64,000 nucleotides of DNA from Zygnema circumcarinatum (Eukaryota > Streptophyta > Zygnematophyceae > Zygnematales > Zygnemataceae): assembly GCA_037447605.1 (NCBI GenBank), contig CM074811.1, forward strand, positions 2,487,620-2,551,619. Direction: 5' to 3'. Below are positions 44,831 to 56,400 of this stretch, in pieces. Below the pieces are notes generated by a model. It made no database searches and was not told the DNA's origin. It saw nothing but the letters and a program-made list of their open reading frames with translations. A program made the translations under genes and the position numbers. Each line of letters opens with the position of its first letter. Within the stretch, counting starts at the first letter, position 1.

Positions 44831-45446
44831 GAAAGAGGAAGGGAAGGGAAGGGAAGGAAGGGGGAGGGCCAGGGAGGGCAGGAGGGACGAGAAGCACGGA
44901 AAAGGAAGTGCTTCAGAACGACGACAATTACCAGAATCCCAATGGGGAGGGGGCAGAATAGCCGAAATGGGAGGGTCGGATTTCAAAAAAACAGTGGCGG
45001 GATAACCAAAAAAGGGGGGCGGTATATAGTTCTCCATTCCTTTTTAAAAGTTTAAAACGTGACTAAAGCCCCACAACTAAAGTAGTGCCCGCAAACCTCG
45101 CCCTGTGGTCGGCGGCTCCTGATTGGCGGGTGGGTTTGCCGACGAGACCCTCCGCCGTGCCTGCACTCACGTTTGGCGATCTTTGATTGGGTGCTGAAGA
45201 TCTGGGCCGTGCGGTTCCTCTATTCAGGTGTGCGCACATCACAGCCATGCCCTCGCCAGGCGGCACAGCAAACAGCAGGCGGGGGGAGGAGCATGCGTAG
45301 GCCATGGCCATGGCGTGATGCCGACTGTCGGCACGCCGACTCCGCACGCGTGGCAGCCCCTCCGCTCTCCTTCGCATCTGCGGGGAGCTTTGCGGACTCT
45401 TCGCTTTCCCCGCCGTGGAAGCGGTTGCGGAGGAGCGCGCGCTGCC

Positions 45447-48400
45447 ATGGAGGGTGGCCCGGGGAGCTTCTTTGACAGCCACTGCCATTTGCAGGTCAGC
45501 GCTCGTTGCTGCCTGTTGCTCAGTAACTGCACGTTCTCTGAACCTTTGCAGAATATTTTCACGTCAGGATGTGTGAGCCTTGCTGAAAGCATGCATCAGT
45601 GTGGCTCGAATTGTTTGAAATGCAGCAAAATCATTCGTGTAAGTTCTTTGAAACAAATGAAAGACCTGCTGGAATCTTGTCCAAATGCAGGACCATCGGT
45701 TCGGGAGGCAGCAGACTGACCTTCTGAAGGATGCGCTCTCACATGGAGTGAAGTGGCTGGTTGTGAACGGAACTTCTGAGGTGCGCTCTGCTTCATACTG
45801 ACGTCAATGAGGGGGTGAATGCTTTTGAAGGCCCTCTATTGCTGCTTGTTTCCCTGCAACACTTTGCAATCATTAGTTTGTTTCATAGGAGCAGTCTTTC
45901 ATAATTGCAGGTATCTTTACCCGTCTAGCTCCATTTCTATCTCTGGCCTAGTGATGTTAAGAAGTGCCTGAAACGGCTGCCATGCGCAGGATGATTGGGC
46001 CTCGGTGAAGCAGCTAGCAGAGATTCATCGCCAAATTGTTCCTTCGTTTGGAGTGCATCCATGGTACGAACACAGCCGGACTTTCTCATATCCTCTTGAC
46101 CTTGCATTTAAGTTGAACTCGAGAAAGTCGTTGTTCGATCAAGTTTTTCAAGTGTGTTTGGTTGGAGGCAGGAATGCGGATAAGCTCTCTGCTAACTGGT
46201 TCTCTCGCTTACACACTCTTCTTCAGGACGTTCCGTATGCCGCCATAGGCGAGGTGCTCGTTCTGGTCTTTTGTTTACTCTTATTCATGCAAACGAATTA
46301 TAAGATACGAGTAAACAATATGACCTCTTCCATGTGCTAAAAGTTATTAGATCATCACAGCATAATGCAATCTCATTCGTGGTTTCTGGCCACGAATAGA
46401 ACATCCCTTTCTATGCGGAAATGGGTCAGGGGTGAGGCCCTGCAGGCATCCTTCAATGAGACGCCTGGGGGCTAATAGGCAGGCAATATCCTACTGGCGG
46501 CTTTTTTGATCCTTTGCCCTCTCACAATCCTCACTCCACCGCTGCTTGCATTAAATCTAATATTAGAAAATAAAAAGCGGTCAAAAGTTGTAAAAACAAT
46601 TTCTCCTTCACTTCACCTTGCCCACATTCCAGGTCAAGTTTTTTGAATTCAGTTTGCAATTTTTTTTATAATAACATACTTCACCTTTGAATTTTTTAAA
46701 GTTAAAAAGGGCGTTGCAGTTAACGTTCTACATTTGCATTTCGAAAGTTAAGACTGTTTGGATTTCAATCCCAGTCTCAAATTCCTGATGGTTTAGCATT
46801 TAGCATCGAGATTTAAAAGGATTTCATAGCTGGAGGTTTGATCTTGTTCTCCTAACCATCGCTTACCAGTTACTTGCCACCGAGAGGTCATGATAAGCAG
46901 GAATAATTTATGAGTGAGTATTTATCTGTTAGCAATGAGGTTTCAACAGCATTTTGATCGTCCTCATGGCTGATAAATTCTATAAGGATGCGTGCAGACT
47001 GGATTGGATAAAGGGCCACGAGGCAAAGCAGTTGACATGCAAATACAGGTTCGCAAACTGCCTCTGTGCTCAGTCTGACAGGCGTAGCTTTTCGGATTGG
47101 CTTTTTGCTTATGTAAACTGTCGAATTTGGCATACGCTCGAGGCCGGAGGGCTGTAAGCATTTCGCAATAACATCAAATTTCGAGCGTGCAATGTAGAGA
47201 GGGGAAGATGGAAGGAGGTGGATGTATGGAGAGAGTTGCAGCCCATAGAAGAGAGGGAGGATGAAGAGTGTCATAGTTTCTATCTGAGATTGGTGCGGTG
47301 TCCTGGACAGCCTGGACGGTGACCAGGTGGTGGTTGAAACTCATACTTTAGTTGAGGATGGTTCACTCACTAAGTCAAAGTTCTGATTTATTGATAAACT
47401 ATGAGGTTCTAGAGGAAGTTTTCCAAACACATAGACTCCCAAATACGGCTTCCCGATGAGAATTAGCTGCTTAAAACCCAGCAGCAGCGAAGTTTTTTCT
47501 ATCATCCACTATTATCTTCTTGGATTTTCTCTTCATGAACTTGCTGCGACACTATCACAACGTCGACTGGACCTTTTGTACAACCCCACCCATAAACGTT
47601 TTCTGAAGGAGGTGTTGGGCAGGTGGAGGTTTTGAGGAAGCAGCTGGAGGTGGCTCAGGCGATGCGCCGGCCCGTCGCTGTTCACTGCGTGCGAGCCTTC
47701 GGAGCGCTGGACGAGGTCCTCAGGTGCGTCTCCCGCTCTCCTGCATCTCCCATCTCCCACTGCAGTAGGGCAAGCAGGCTTTCCAGTGATGTGGGCTTGA
47801 GGATGGATGGGTTCGGCCCAGAAAGGTTAGCAGAGAGTTTTGGGGAGTGTGCTTCAACATGCATGCTGGAACAGTATGCATAGTGGGTATGTATCGTCGA
47901 GGGTCATTCATGTATGAGGGAAGGCATGGAGTAGAAAGTGTGCTGTTCTGTGACATTGAGCCAAACGATCAGCATGCGGGCATTAACTTGCTGATGCAAG
48001 CAATTATATTGAGATGACATTCTTGGATATGGGCAGCCAACTTGTTGTCGTCCTTTTTTCTTCTGCTTTTTCACTCATTACGTACCGGCGCCTATATTGT
48101 CTGTTTGCTGCTCTGTTATCGTCACCTGATCTCAAATCCTGCCATTGGTCCACCTCTGCTTCACAACATAGCCTGTTGGTTCCCTTGTTGTCTGTTTGGA
48201 TGGCTGCAGAGACATGGGCTCCTTTCCCGCAGGCCTCCTCCTTCACTCTTACAGCGGCCCAGTGGAAATGGTGAAGACATTCGCTGAGAGAGGCGCTTAC
48301 TTTTCCTTTTCGGGATTCATCCAAAATGTCTCCCCAAAGAAGGCAAAGAGTGTGCTACAGGCGGTGAGCTTCCCTGCCTTGGCTCTCTCAAAACTTGCGT

Positions 48401-49339
48401 GATGTGTTCTTACATGGCCATTCCCTTAGCTCGTCACATTCATTCCCTCAGAATCCTCAGACCAATGCACCACCTTCAGGAAGGAGGTAACCTTAACATA
48501 GTAATCCGTTCACCTTTGCCTCCACTACCGACTTTGTAGAATGCTGAGTAGCAGCGACCATTTCTTGTGCTTTTACCAAACTAGGAAGCGCCCCATCCCC
48601 TTCTTTCAATGGAAGAACTTCTCGACTCGTTCGTGTTTTCATCTGATGTTTGAGACATCCACTTGTCGCCCTCACAGGTCCCTGATGACCGGCTACTGCT
48701 TGAGACGGACTGTCCGGATGCGCTTCCAAAGGTTGAAGCAAACCGCCTTCATCCTCTCCCAGGGGACCCGTCACATGCGTTTTCAGCAGGAGGGCAGCGA
48801 GGAGCTTCCGAAGGGGAGAATGGTGAAGGCTCCGTGGTATCTACGAAGCAAGGGGAAAGAGAGGGAGAAGAAGAGACGTCACATGCAGGGAAGAAGATTC
48901 TCAACCATCCAGCTAACATTCGAGTGGTAACTTTCTCACCCTGTTTCGGTATAGAGGTTAAGCCTGTGTGCTCTGTTTTCATATTCCCAGCCAACGGTAG
49001 TTAATAACATTATCATTATCATTATCATTACCATTCCTGTTCATAATGGCTCAAGCGATCCCATTGTTGAAGCGTAGGGGGGTTCCAGTGCATCACCAAA
49101 ACTCGGTTCTGCATGGAGCTGAAAGGCTGTGTGAGTGGCGGCCTATGATAAGTATGGCATGTTGTGCATATGCTCCCATATTTCCCAGCTGACGACCAAT
49201 GGTGAATGTTTAATGCTGTTGTGTGCAGGTGGCTGAAGTTGTGGCGGAGCTTCTCGACGTCCCGGTAGAGAATGTCTGCCAAAGAGCCTACCGCAACACC
49301 ACCAAACTCTTCTCGTTTTCGGAGTCTCGGGTTCAATGA
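45447..49339 (+). CDS. TatD-family metal-dependent hydrolase (putative deoxyribonuclease)
   Basis: Nine exons joined by GT-AG introns: 45447-45494, 45691-45780, 45990-46063, 46172-46253, 46998-47048, 47623-47723, 48210-48363, 48678-48926, 49229-49339. The sum is 960 bases: 319 codons plus stop, with every splice phase agreeing. TatD enzymes are TIM-barrel metal hydrolases, several shown to be DNases. Visible metal-site motifs: FDSHCHL (exon 1), AIGE then TGLDKG across exons 4-5, AVHCVRA (exon 6), LLLHSYSG (exon 7) and LETDCPD (exon 8). The usual C-terminal helix NHPANIRVV...VENVCQRAYRNTTKLF is also present. Exon 8 adds about 55 low-complexity Gly/Glu/Ser-rich residues (about 48735-48890) between the catalytic Asp strand and the C-terminal helices, longer than in bacterial TatD. 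The ATG gives a start four residues before FFDSHCH. Substrate and localisation are unknown; no signal peptide is seen. Confidence 0.9.
49006..49034. repeat. CATTAT microsatellite in TatD intron 8
   Basis: Four or five units of ATTATC/CATTAT between exons 8 and 9. No consequence for splicing is visible. Confidence 0.7.
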
Positions 49340-50433
49340 TGTATATAAAGAAAACGTAATAGCTGTAAATATGTCCGCCACGTTTTGTCTAAAGAGCTTC
49401 ACATGCACGCTTTTCTTGTTGAAACCTATCACAGAATTGTGCATAAGCGAACCCATCAAATTTGAGTGCGTCTCTTACGCTAACCATTTCAGTAAGCCCT
49501 GTCAATCTTGAAAACACGGAAGGGTTTGCCAGGGCAGTTCTTTCGAAAGCAATACCCTTTCCTTTCTTCTGTTGTCAATCATACCCCGAGAGATACGTGC
49601 TAGTTTCGAATTATGCTTTACCCAATTTACCTCCCTTTTCAAGATTGACCTGCCCTCTTAACGAGCCCTCTTACTGTTCGCCCTTAGGACGTAATTGCCA
49701 TACTCGACTCTGTACCTCAGCCTGGGCCCCTCCGCGTTTGGAAGCGACCGCGCGCCTTTATGAGGCGGTCCTATTGGTCAATATTCCGGGTTTAACGGAA
49801 ACTGCGACACGCGGCCCGCAATATCTGGGTCATTGGAGGTCACTTTCAGCGACCGATCCGACGATTCGCGATGGCCCGATTTCGAGGATCTCGAACGTCC
49901 GTCCGTACACGTGGGCAGCCCGCATCTACGACGTCCGTACGCAAACGCTGTTGCTCTTCCGCCGCCGTTCTCTGCCACGGAACGGCGAGCTCAATCTATG
50001 TGACAGCTACAGTTTTACTGGGGCTTCAAATCCGTCCGTACATTAGAAATCCGTGCCGACCAGCACCGACCTACGCCGCCCGCGGCCGGCCGTAGGCCTG
50101 GCAGTCCATGCCGCTGACGCTGTTTGGCGGCATGGGTCGCATGGCCATGTATGCGCCCTTCAAGCGTGCATGCATGCATGACCATGCGGCCATGTGACCC
50201 ATGCTGCCATGCTGCCATGCTCCATGGCCATGGGCCCGGAAGGGGCCCTCTACTGCCGGCGGAGGCAGAGGAGGCGGCGGTTAAAAATTTCCGCCATGGG
50301 CTGCCAGGGGGATTGCCTGCAAGCTGTAACCCTAGAGTTGGGGGGCTCGGCTCCGCGCGCGCATGCAGGGCGCCGTTGAGCGCGAGCTGACAGGCGGGCG
50401 GGCGGGCGGGGCAGATCGGGGCTGCTGTGAGAC
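49340..50433. other. TatD-DEK1 intergenic region with CATG-rich inverted repeat and possible uORF
   Basis: About 1.1 kb without a supported gene. Near 50128-50205, CATGGGTCGCATGGCCATG-type sequence is mirrored imperfectly by CATGCGGCCATGTGACCCATG, with a TGCATGCATGCATG core. From about 50340 the sequence is GC-rich up to the DEK1 ATG. An upstream ATG at 50363 would give a 30-residue frame ending at 50455, overlapping the DEK1 start in another phase. Whether it lies in the transcript is unknown. Confidence 0.5.
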
Positions 50434-53400
50434 ATGTCGCAGCTCGATTTCCTGAAAGACTACAGCGCGCAGAACGTGTGCATTTTGTTTGGAGCTATTT
50501 TCATTGCAACAGTTTTTCTTGCAGCGGCGGTGCTTGTGGCGATCAATCGGCGGCCATGGCGCTTTTACAGGTCAGTAAAATTGTGACTTGGCAGTAGGAG
50601 ATGCAGCGGAACATTTCTAGTGCTGTGTGCACACTCTCAGGGTTCAAGAATAAGCTTTATTCTTAACCAGCAGAGAGTTGTAGTCCCTGTCTAACGCTCA
50701 GATGTCTTCCCGGCTTAAGTTACAACGCAAAGCTGGCAAATTTATAACCGCAAGCAGCATTTTGCGATACCTTACTTCAAATGCACTGCTGCGAAAATGG
50801 ATAGCGTGCATGTCGTTGAAGTGTAAAATTGTACTGTGAAGGGGGGCAAGACACTATTAGGTTAGGCGTACGTGGACGAATTAGAATTTCGTGCTTAATT
50901 GTTAAGGGGACAACGTATAGAGCCAAGGAGCGAAATAATAGGGACAAGCTTTTTCCTTTCGATTTTTTTTATTTCTGGCAGACTGACTGCAAACAGGATC
51001 GCTTGGCTTGAAGTTTAGAAAGCTTTTCCTGGATACATTCTCGAGCGTTCATGCTCCAACAATCGGAGCATTGGCTGGAACAATAACGAGCTCCAGTTGC
51101 ATCGTTGGATAAAGAAAAACTTAAGTGCATATGCAGGGTCTGAAGCGTTTTTTAACACGAAAATGCGGGGCTGGAAAGTAAGCCATTAGCATGAGAGTAA
51201 CCACCCGTCGTTTCGTATACTATAAGCATTGTCTATCTTGCAGTGTTGGCTTTACTTGCAAGTTCCAGTATACAGTGCTATGCAGCCTTTGGTCTCACTA
51301 CGCCACGCACACACGTACTGTGTCTCATGGCCCTGTCTGAGCACGGCAAGCATACTGAGTGGTATGGGCTTGTTTTGATGATTCGCAAGAGGTAAGAACT
51401 AAGGTTGAACTGTGGAACTAGGTTTGACTGCAGAATTTATGCCACTAGGGTACCTTTGGCATCAAATTCACCGGATGCAGCCCTTCTGGAAACCCATCTT
51501 AAACACGATGTCATTCTGATAACAGCATTTCTAAGTACGATCCATCTGTTGGTGATTAGTTTATCTGCAGCCTGTTGAACAGCACCCTGGAAATTTTTTT
51601 GCGGGATAACTTCACGGGAAACTAAAAGTGAATTTAGTTTAGGCTTGGATCCTAAATGTTTGTCCGTCCTTTTGGTTTGATCTCTAGAGCACTCCGCAAC
51701 TTGCTATGCTATGCAGATCCTCTGGGTTTATCCAACTTGATGCTTGTTCACTGTGATGATATAGCTATCAATAAGTCTATTCTGGGACTCTCTTTGGAAT
51801 AACTGAGAATCACCTGGCGTGCCTGTTCCTTCTCTTTGAAAGTGCTTTACCTGCCTCTATGGTTGTGGCAAACCCAATTGGTGTACGCACGTCAATATAT
51901 TTTTTACGTTGTTGACGTATACGAAATAAAAGAGTGTCAGCATGTTGACTTTTTCGTCATGGGTACATATCTGATGTTTATGTTGATGCTAATCGACATA
52001 GGTAGGTCATACTCTAGTCAGTCTACCGGAGCCATTCGACTAAGTATGCTGGTTTCACTGTTTGGATTTCTGTGGGAGCAGTTGGCTTTTCACAGTACGC
52101 TGGCCTGGACATCTGCAAGGAACAAAGCTGCGAGTCGTTGCGGGTTTTTTGGCCGGAATGGCATGGCTCATATTGTTGTCTCCACTGGTTGTCCTCACTG
52201 TTTGGGGATTCGCTCTCATTACCTATGTTCCCGTCGGCATGGCCGTTATCATGGGCGGAATGGCGCTGCTGCTGGCCTCATATTCTGTTGTGCTCTGGTG
52301 GAGAACAAGATGGCAGGCCACTCGTACGTTGCCAATGACATCTCCTGAGAAGTCGGACGCTGTGTCGATGCATAGATTCTAGGGCTGCAGAGATGGAAGG
52401 GGAAGTTCAGGGAATGGATGACCTATTCCTGAAGTCTTCTTGTAGAAGGATGAGGTGCAGCATGCATTCTTCGGATTCTCTGCAATTTTCATTTCTGCAA
52501 AACAGTTGTTGCTCACCCTTTATGCATCATTGCATCACGTGATTGCCTGGCAAGCCTGACGTTTTTTTGTTGATGTTGTGGGTATTCAGGGGCGGTATCC
52601 ATTTTGTTATTGCTGGCCATAGCGCTTCTTTGCAGCTACGAAGTAGCGGCTATTTATTGGACTTCGGGCCGGGTGGCCTCTGAGCGGCATTCTTCGGGAG
52701 CTTTTTCCTTTGGCGTGTCGGTCATAGCCATAGCTGTCAACATGCTCTTCGTATGTGAAATGGTCTTTCAGAGTAAACTCCAAAACTCAACTAAGCTTCA
52801 TCTTCTGTTTAGGGCCAACCTATTTCCTATGCTTCACTAATCTGCTCATCTTGTGATACCGCATTTCCTCTTGCTGTAAGTTGACTGGCAGTGCTCTTTG
52901 CTTCCTCGTTCTTTTTCTCGTCAAATGCTCACAGTTGTAGTGTTTCAAAATAAAAGAAAAAAATGTTCTTAGTTGAATGCTGATCTCCTTCAACTTTTGA
53001 CCCTCATCTCACTGCACTGTTCAATGTATAGGGCGGGGACTTGATGTGGAGGAGTATGTAACATTGTCGTATCTTAAGGGCTGCGACCTTGCTGTCCAGT
53101 TAGCTCACACCACTGCTGACATCAGCCTGCCGAGCACGGAACAAATGCACATTAAACCAAGGTGAAGTTGAACACTTGCCTGCCGATAGTGAATCGGAGA
53201 ACCTTTTCAGAAGAGTTATCCTGTTCCATGCTCCTCCCGAGGAGCAGTTTCTGACAATACAATATTGATGATTTCATGTTGGAGAACTTGCAGCATGGAA
53301 AGAGCTGTCGTGCTCTACACCTTATCTCTAGTCGTGTTAGTGATTTATTCCGTACTATTTGGGCTTACAGCTCACAGCCATCAATGGTTGGCGGGTGTGA

Positions 53401-56400
53401 CATCCCTCGCCGTCGTTATTCTTGGTGAGAACTTATCTTTACAAACTATTGGCTTCCTAGTTCTCATTTACTCATTTGCTGCAGGGTTCTTGATCATCCA
53501 TTTTCTAATACGTGTCCTTACGCTTGCAGATGCAAACATGGCGGCGTGTGTGCTTAGCTTTCAACTGTTCCGCAGTGGCCTCATGATCCTGATTATTTCC
53601 GGTGCTTATCGAGTTTTCCTTATCTCCTTTGGAGATGAATATTGGTACGTCATGTGAACTCACTTTCTTTAGCTCTGTCAACAGCATTTCCAACACCTTT
53701 TCTACATCAGTCGCTTCCATATTCTATACCATTAGTAACGTTCTCAACCCACAAGAAAGCCATAATCAGAAAACATATGTTAACCCATAGGCCACACTTG
53801 AAGGTCTCACATGCAGGCATGGTGACTGTGCTATTGTTCAGGTATCTTGGGCACTGCATTGCCTATACTGTGGTAGCTGCTGTTCTGCTTGGAACAGCCG
53901 TTGCTCGCCACATTCCTGTGCACAATTTCAGTGATTCTCGCCACACAGCTTTGGCTGATACAGTTGTGCTGCTACGCACAACCTTCGCTCGGTGTCGTCA
54001 AAGTGGTGCCAGTTTCGCTCACTTTAGTCAAGCAACTACGGCCTTGAATGGATTAAGTATGAACTTCTATGAGCCCGACTTTCAGGAACGTAATGCAGAC
54101 GTCTCTAAACCTGATTCTTCCGAATTCGTAGGGTTTGCCGAAAGCAAACTTGACAAGCTTCTTCTGCAGTCAACAGGAATGCTTGAAAATGCTTTACACG
54201 GCTGCCTGGAGGTGGGATTGGAAGAAGATAGTGTCGTTAATGAGATTGGATTGATTTATGCGAAGGAGGGTTCCATGTGTAGCCTTAGGGAGTGTACGGG
54301 AGATTGCCGGAAAGGAGAGGAAATAGAGATGGAAACTGAAGCAGGGCTGTGGGAGTCCATCACTCCTTTAGCAGATACGCAGCCAAATGTATGTGCTGGC
54401 CCTTACAGAGCATCAGAGACCATAGCTTCGGAAGGATACCAAAATGGTACTAAAGGTGAAGCTGAAATCTTGCTTGATTCGAATATTAAAGATGTTCTAG
54501 TCTTAGCTGAAACAGTCAAGGAGAAGCCCTTGCAGCCCATCATACCCCAAGTGCAATGTGCAGATGTTCAAGTTTCAGAGGTGCATGTAGAGGCTGCTCA
54601 GTTTCGGGAAGAGCAGGCGAGCGGATCAGGCACGCGGCAGGACTTAGTTTCCGAGCGAAGTGATGGGACAGGTCGGAGCATTGGCAAGGGAACGACAAGT
54701 CTTATACTAAAGCAGGCAGCCCTCCTTTTCGCTGCCTCACCACACAGAGCCTATGTTTTTTTCACGCTTCTCTTTGTGGGAGAAACCATAGCTGTTGCCG
54801 TTTATAGTCATCGAAATGTCACAGGCACGAGCCATAAACAGGTTAGTCAATGAACCCTACCATTTTTTCTAGTTTCTAGGGAGGAATTATGTTCCAGTCC
54901 ACACTGCACTGGTCTTTCCGGGGCCATATTCCACCCTATGTTGATCTGCACAACTTAGTTTGCCACTGGCAACACTATTCATAGTGTAGTCTAAGCTTCA
55001 TCGCTTGAGTTCGCAGAACTGCGTTTCTTCGTTTTTTGGCTCTTTTTGTGGAACTTTGCTCCTTGTTGGGTCAGCACACCTTCCCTGACCCGTCCCTTCA
55101 GTTTGCCATCGCAGTTTCTTTTTGGAGTTTCAGCGATTCTTGTGGCACCGGCAATCGCATCCATTGTCGCATACATTCGTTCTCTACAAGCCGACAACAT
55201 GGAACTTACCAAACGTTCCATTTTTGTAAGTCCCGCACGGTCCCGCATGTACTTGTACATATTGCAGAGAGCAGAAACCATATTCTTCAATGCCAGTAGA
55301 TAGTTTGTATACGAGAATCAAGGAGTGACTCTTGGACGATGAGAATCATTGACTTTGGCACTCCTTTTGTTTTGCGCTTGCGAGGTGTTCTAATCACCCC
55401 ATCCTGCATATAAAAATTCAGGAAACGTTTCTTTTCGTTGGGTGCAGATTGGCATCTTCTGCTGGCTGCTCTCCATGGGCGTTGGGCTCTTCATCGCCAT
55501 TTTGAGGTTAATGGGCCTCTCTTTCCCTTAATTCTGAAAGAAAGAAGATCAAGCTAAATTGCACAGCTGCAGTCCTCTTCCTGTCAGTGAGTTGTTGTAA
55601 GGATTGAACAAAAGAAGCATCACGAGATCAATGCTTCATTCGTAGTAGTTCTGTAATTGTGTGAGTGACAAAAGGCTTCAACCTGAGCACATGCATCTTG
55701 ATGCTCTCTTGCCCACTGCTGGTTTCAATTTTGAAACTTTGGTCTTCTTATTAAACTCTGATTGTGCCACGCATGCAGCAAATCCTCCCTACTGCTTGGC
55801 CTGGCAATCACATTGCCTCTGATAGCGACGGCCCTCTCACTCGGCTTCCCTTTGTGGCGATACAATGGATACCACTTGTTCCGATCGCAGGAGAGGGGCA
55901 TGTCTGCACTGAGAGCCTCGGAGCCTCCCCATCAGAAGCGACACTTAAGGGTAACGACCTCAACCCTAAGTATCTAATCAAGGAGATATTTCAATTCAAT
56001 ATAACACGAGTAGGAGAAAGCCACACTCTATGCCGGAGCATAGCAATCGATTGCATTGTTGTTAAGAGGCTCATGGAATCATTGTGATACTTTTGAAACT
56101 CATGCTTAAGGTGATGCTGTCTTTATGATCATTGTGATGCCGGGGTTGCAGAATCTGTCCATGGCCCTTGTGCTTGGAATATGCATCGCATCACATGTGG
56201 CTCTAGGCCTGCTTGTCTCAATAGACCCCATAGGAGACATAAGGGATGCGAACCATCCCTACTCTCCTTTTGAAACTCCGCAATATATTGGCTGGACAAC
56301 TGCTGGGGCACTTGGATCACTCATTACGGGAGTCCTCCCTCCCATCGCATACTTTGCCACATATGAGATCACTATTTCTTCAGCAATCAGCATGATCTTC

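Larger units (their letters stand above)
43392..45035. mobile_element. Non-autonomous Mutator-like element with 9 bp target duplication
   Basis: Terminal inverted repeats of about 95 bp (43392-43490 and 44940-45035) start GGAGAACTATATACCGCC and are identical except in one C run. A perfect 9 bp duplication ATTCCTTTT flanks the element (43383-43391 and 45036-45044), the length typical of Mutator-like elements. The interior has no transposase. It holds a C-rich minisatellite and a CT-rich microsatellite. The right end lies about 410 bases before the TatD start codon. Confidence 0.88.

Noticed and set aside
15100-45000. Split host gene interrupted by the transposon tower
   Set aside because: No exon-like coding on the two sides of the tower can be joined; the right flank is foldback and LINE sequence.
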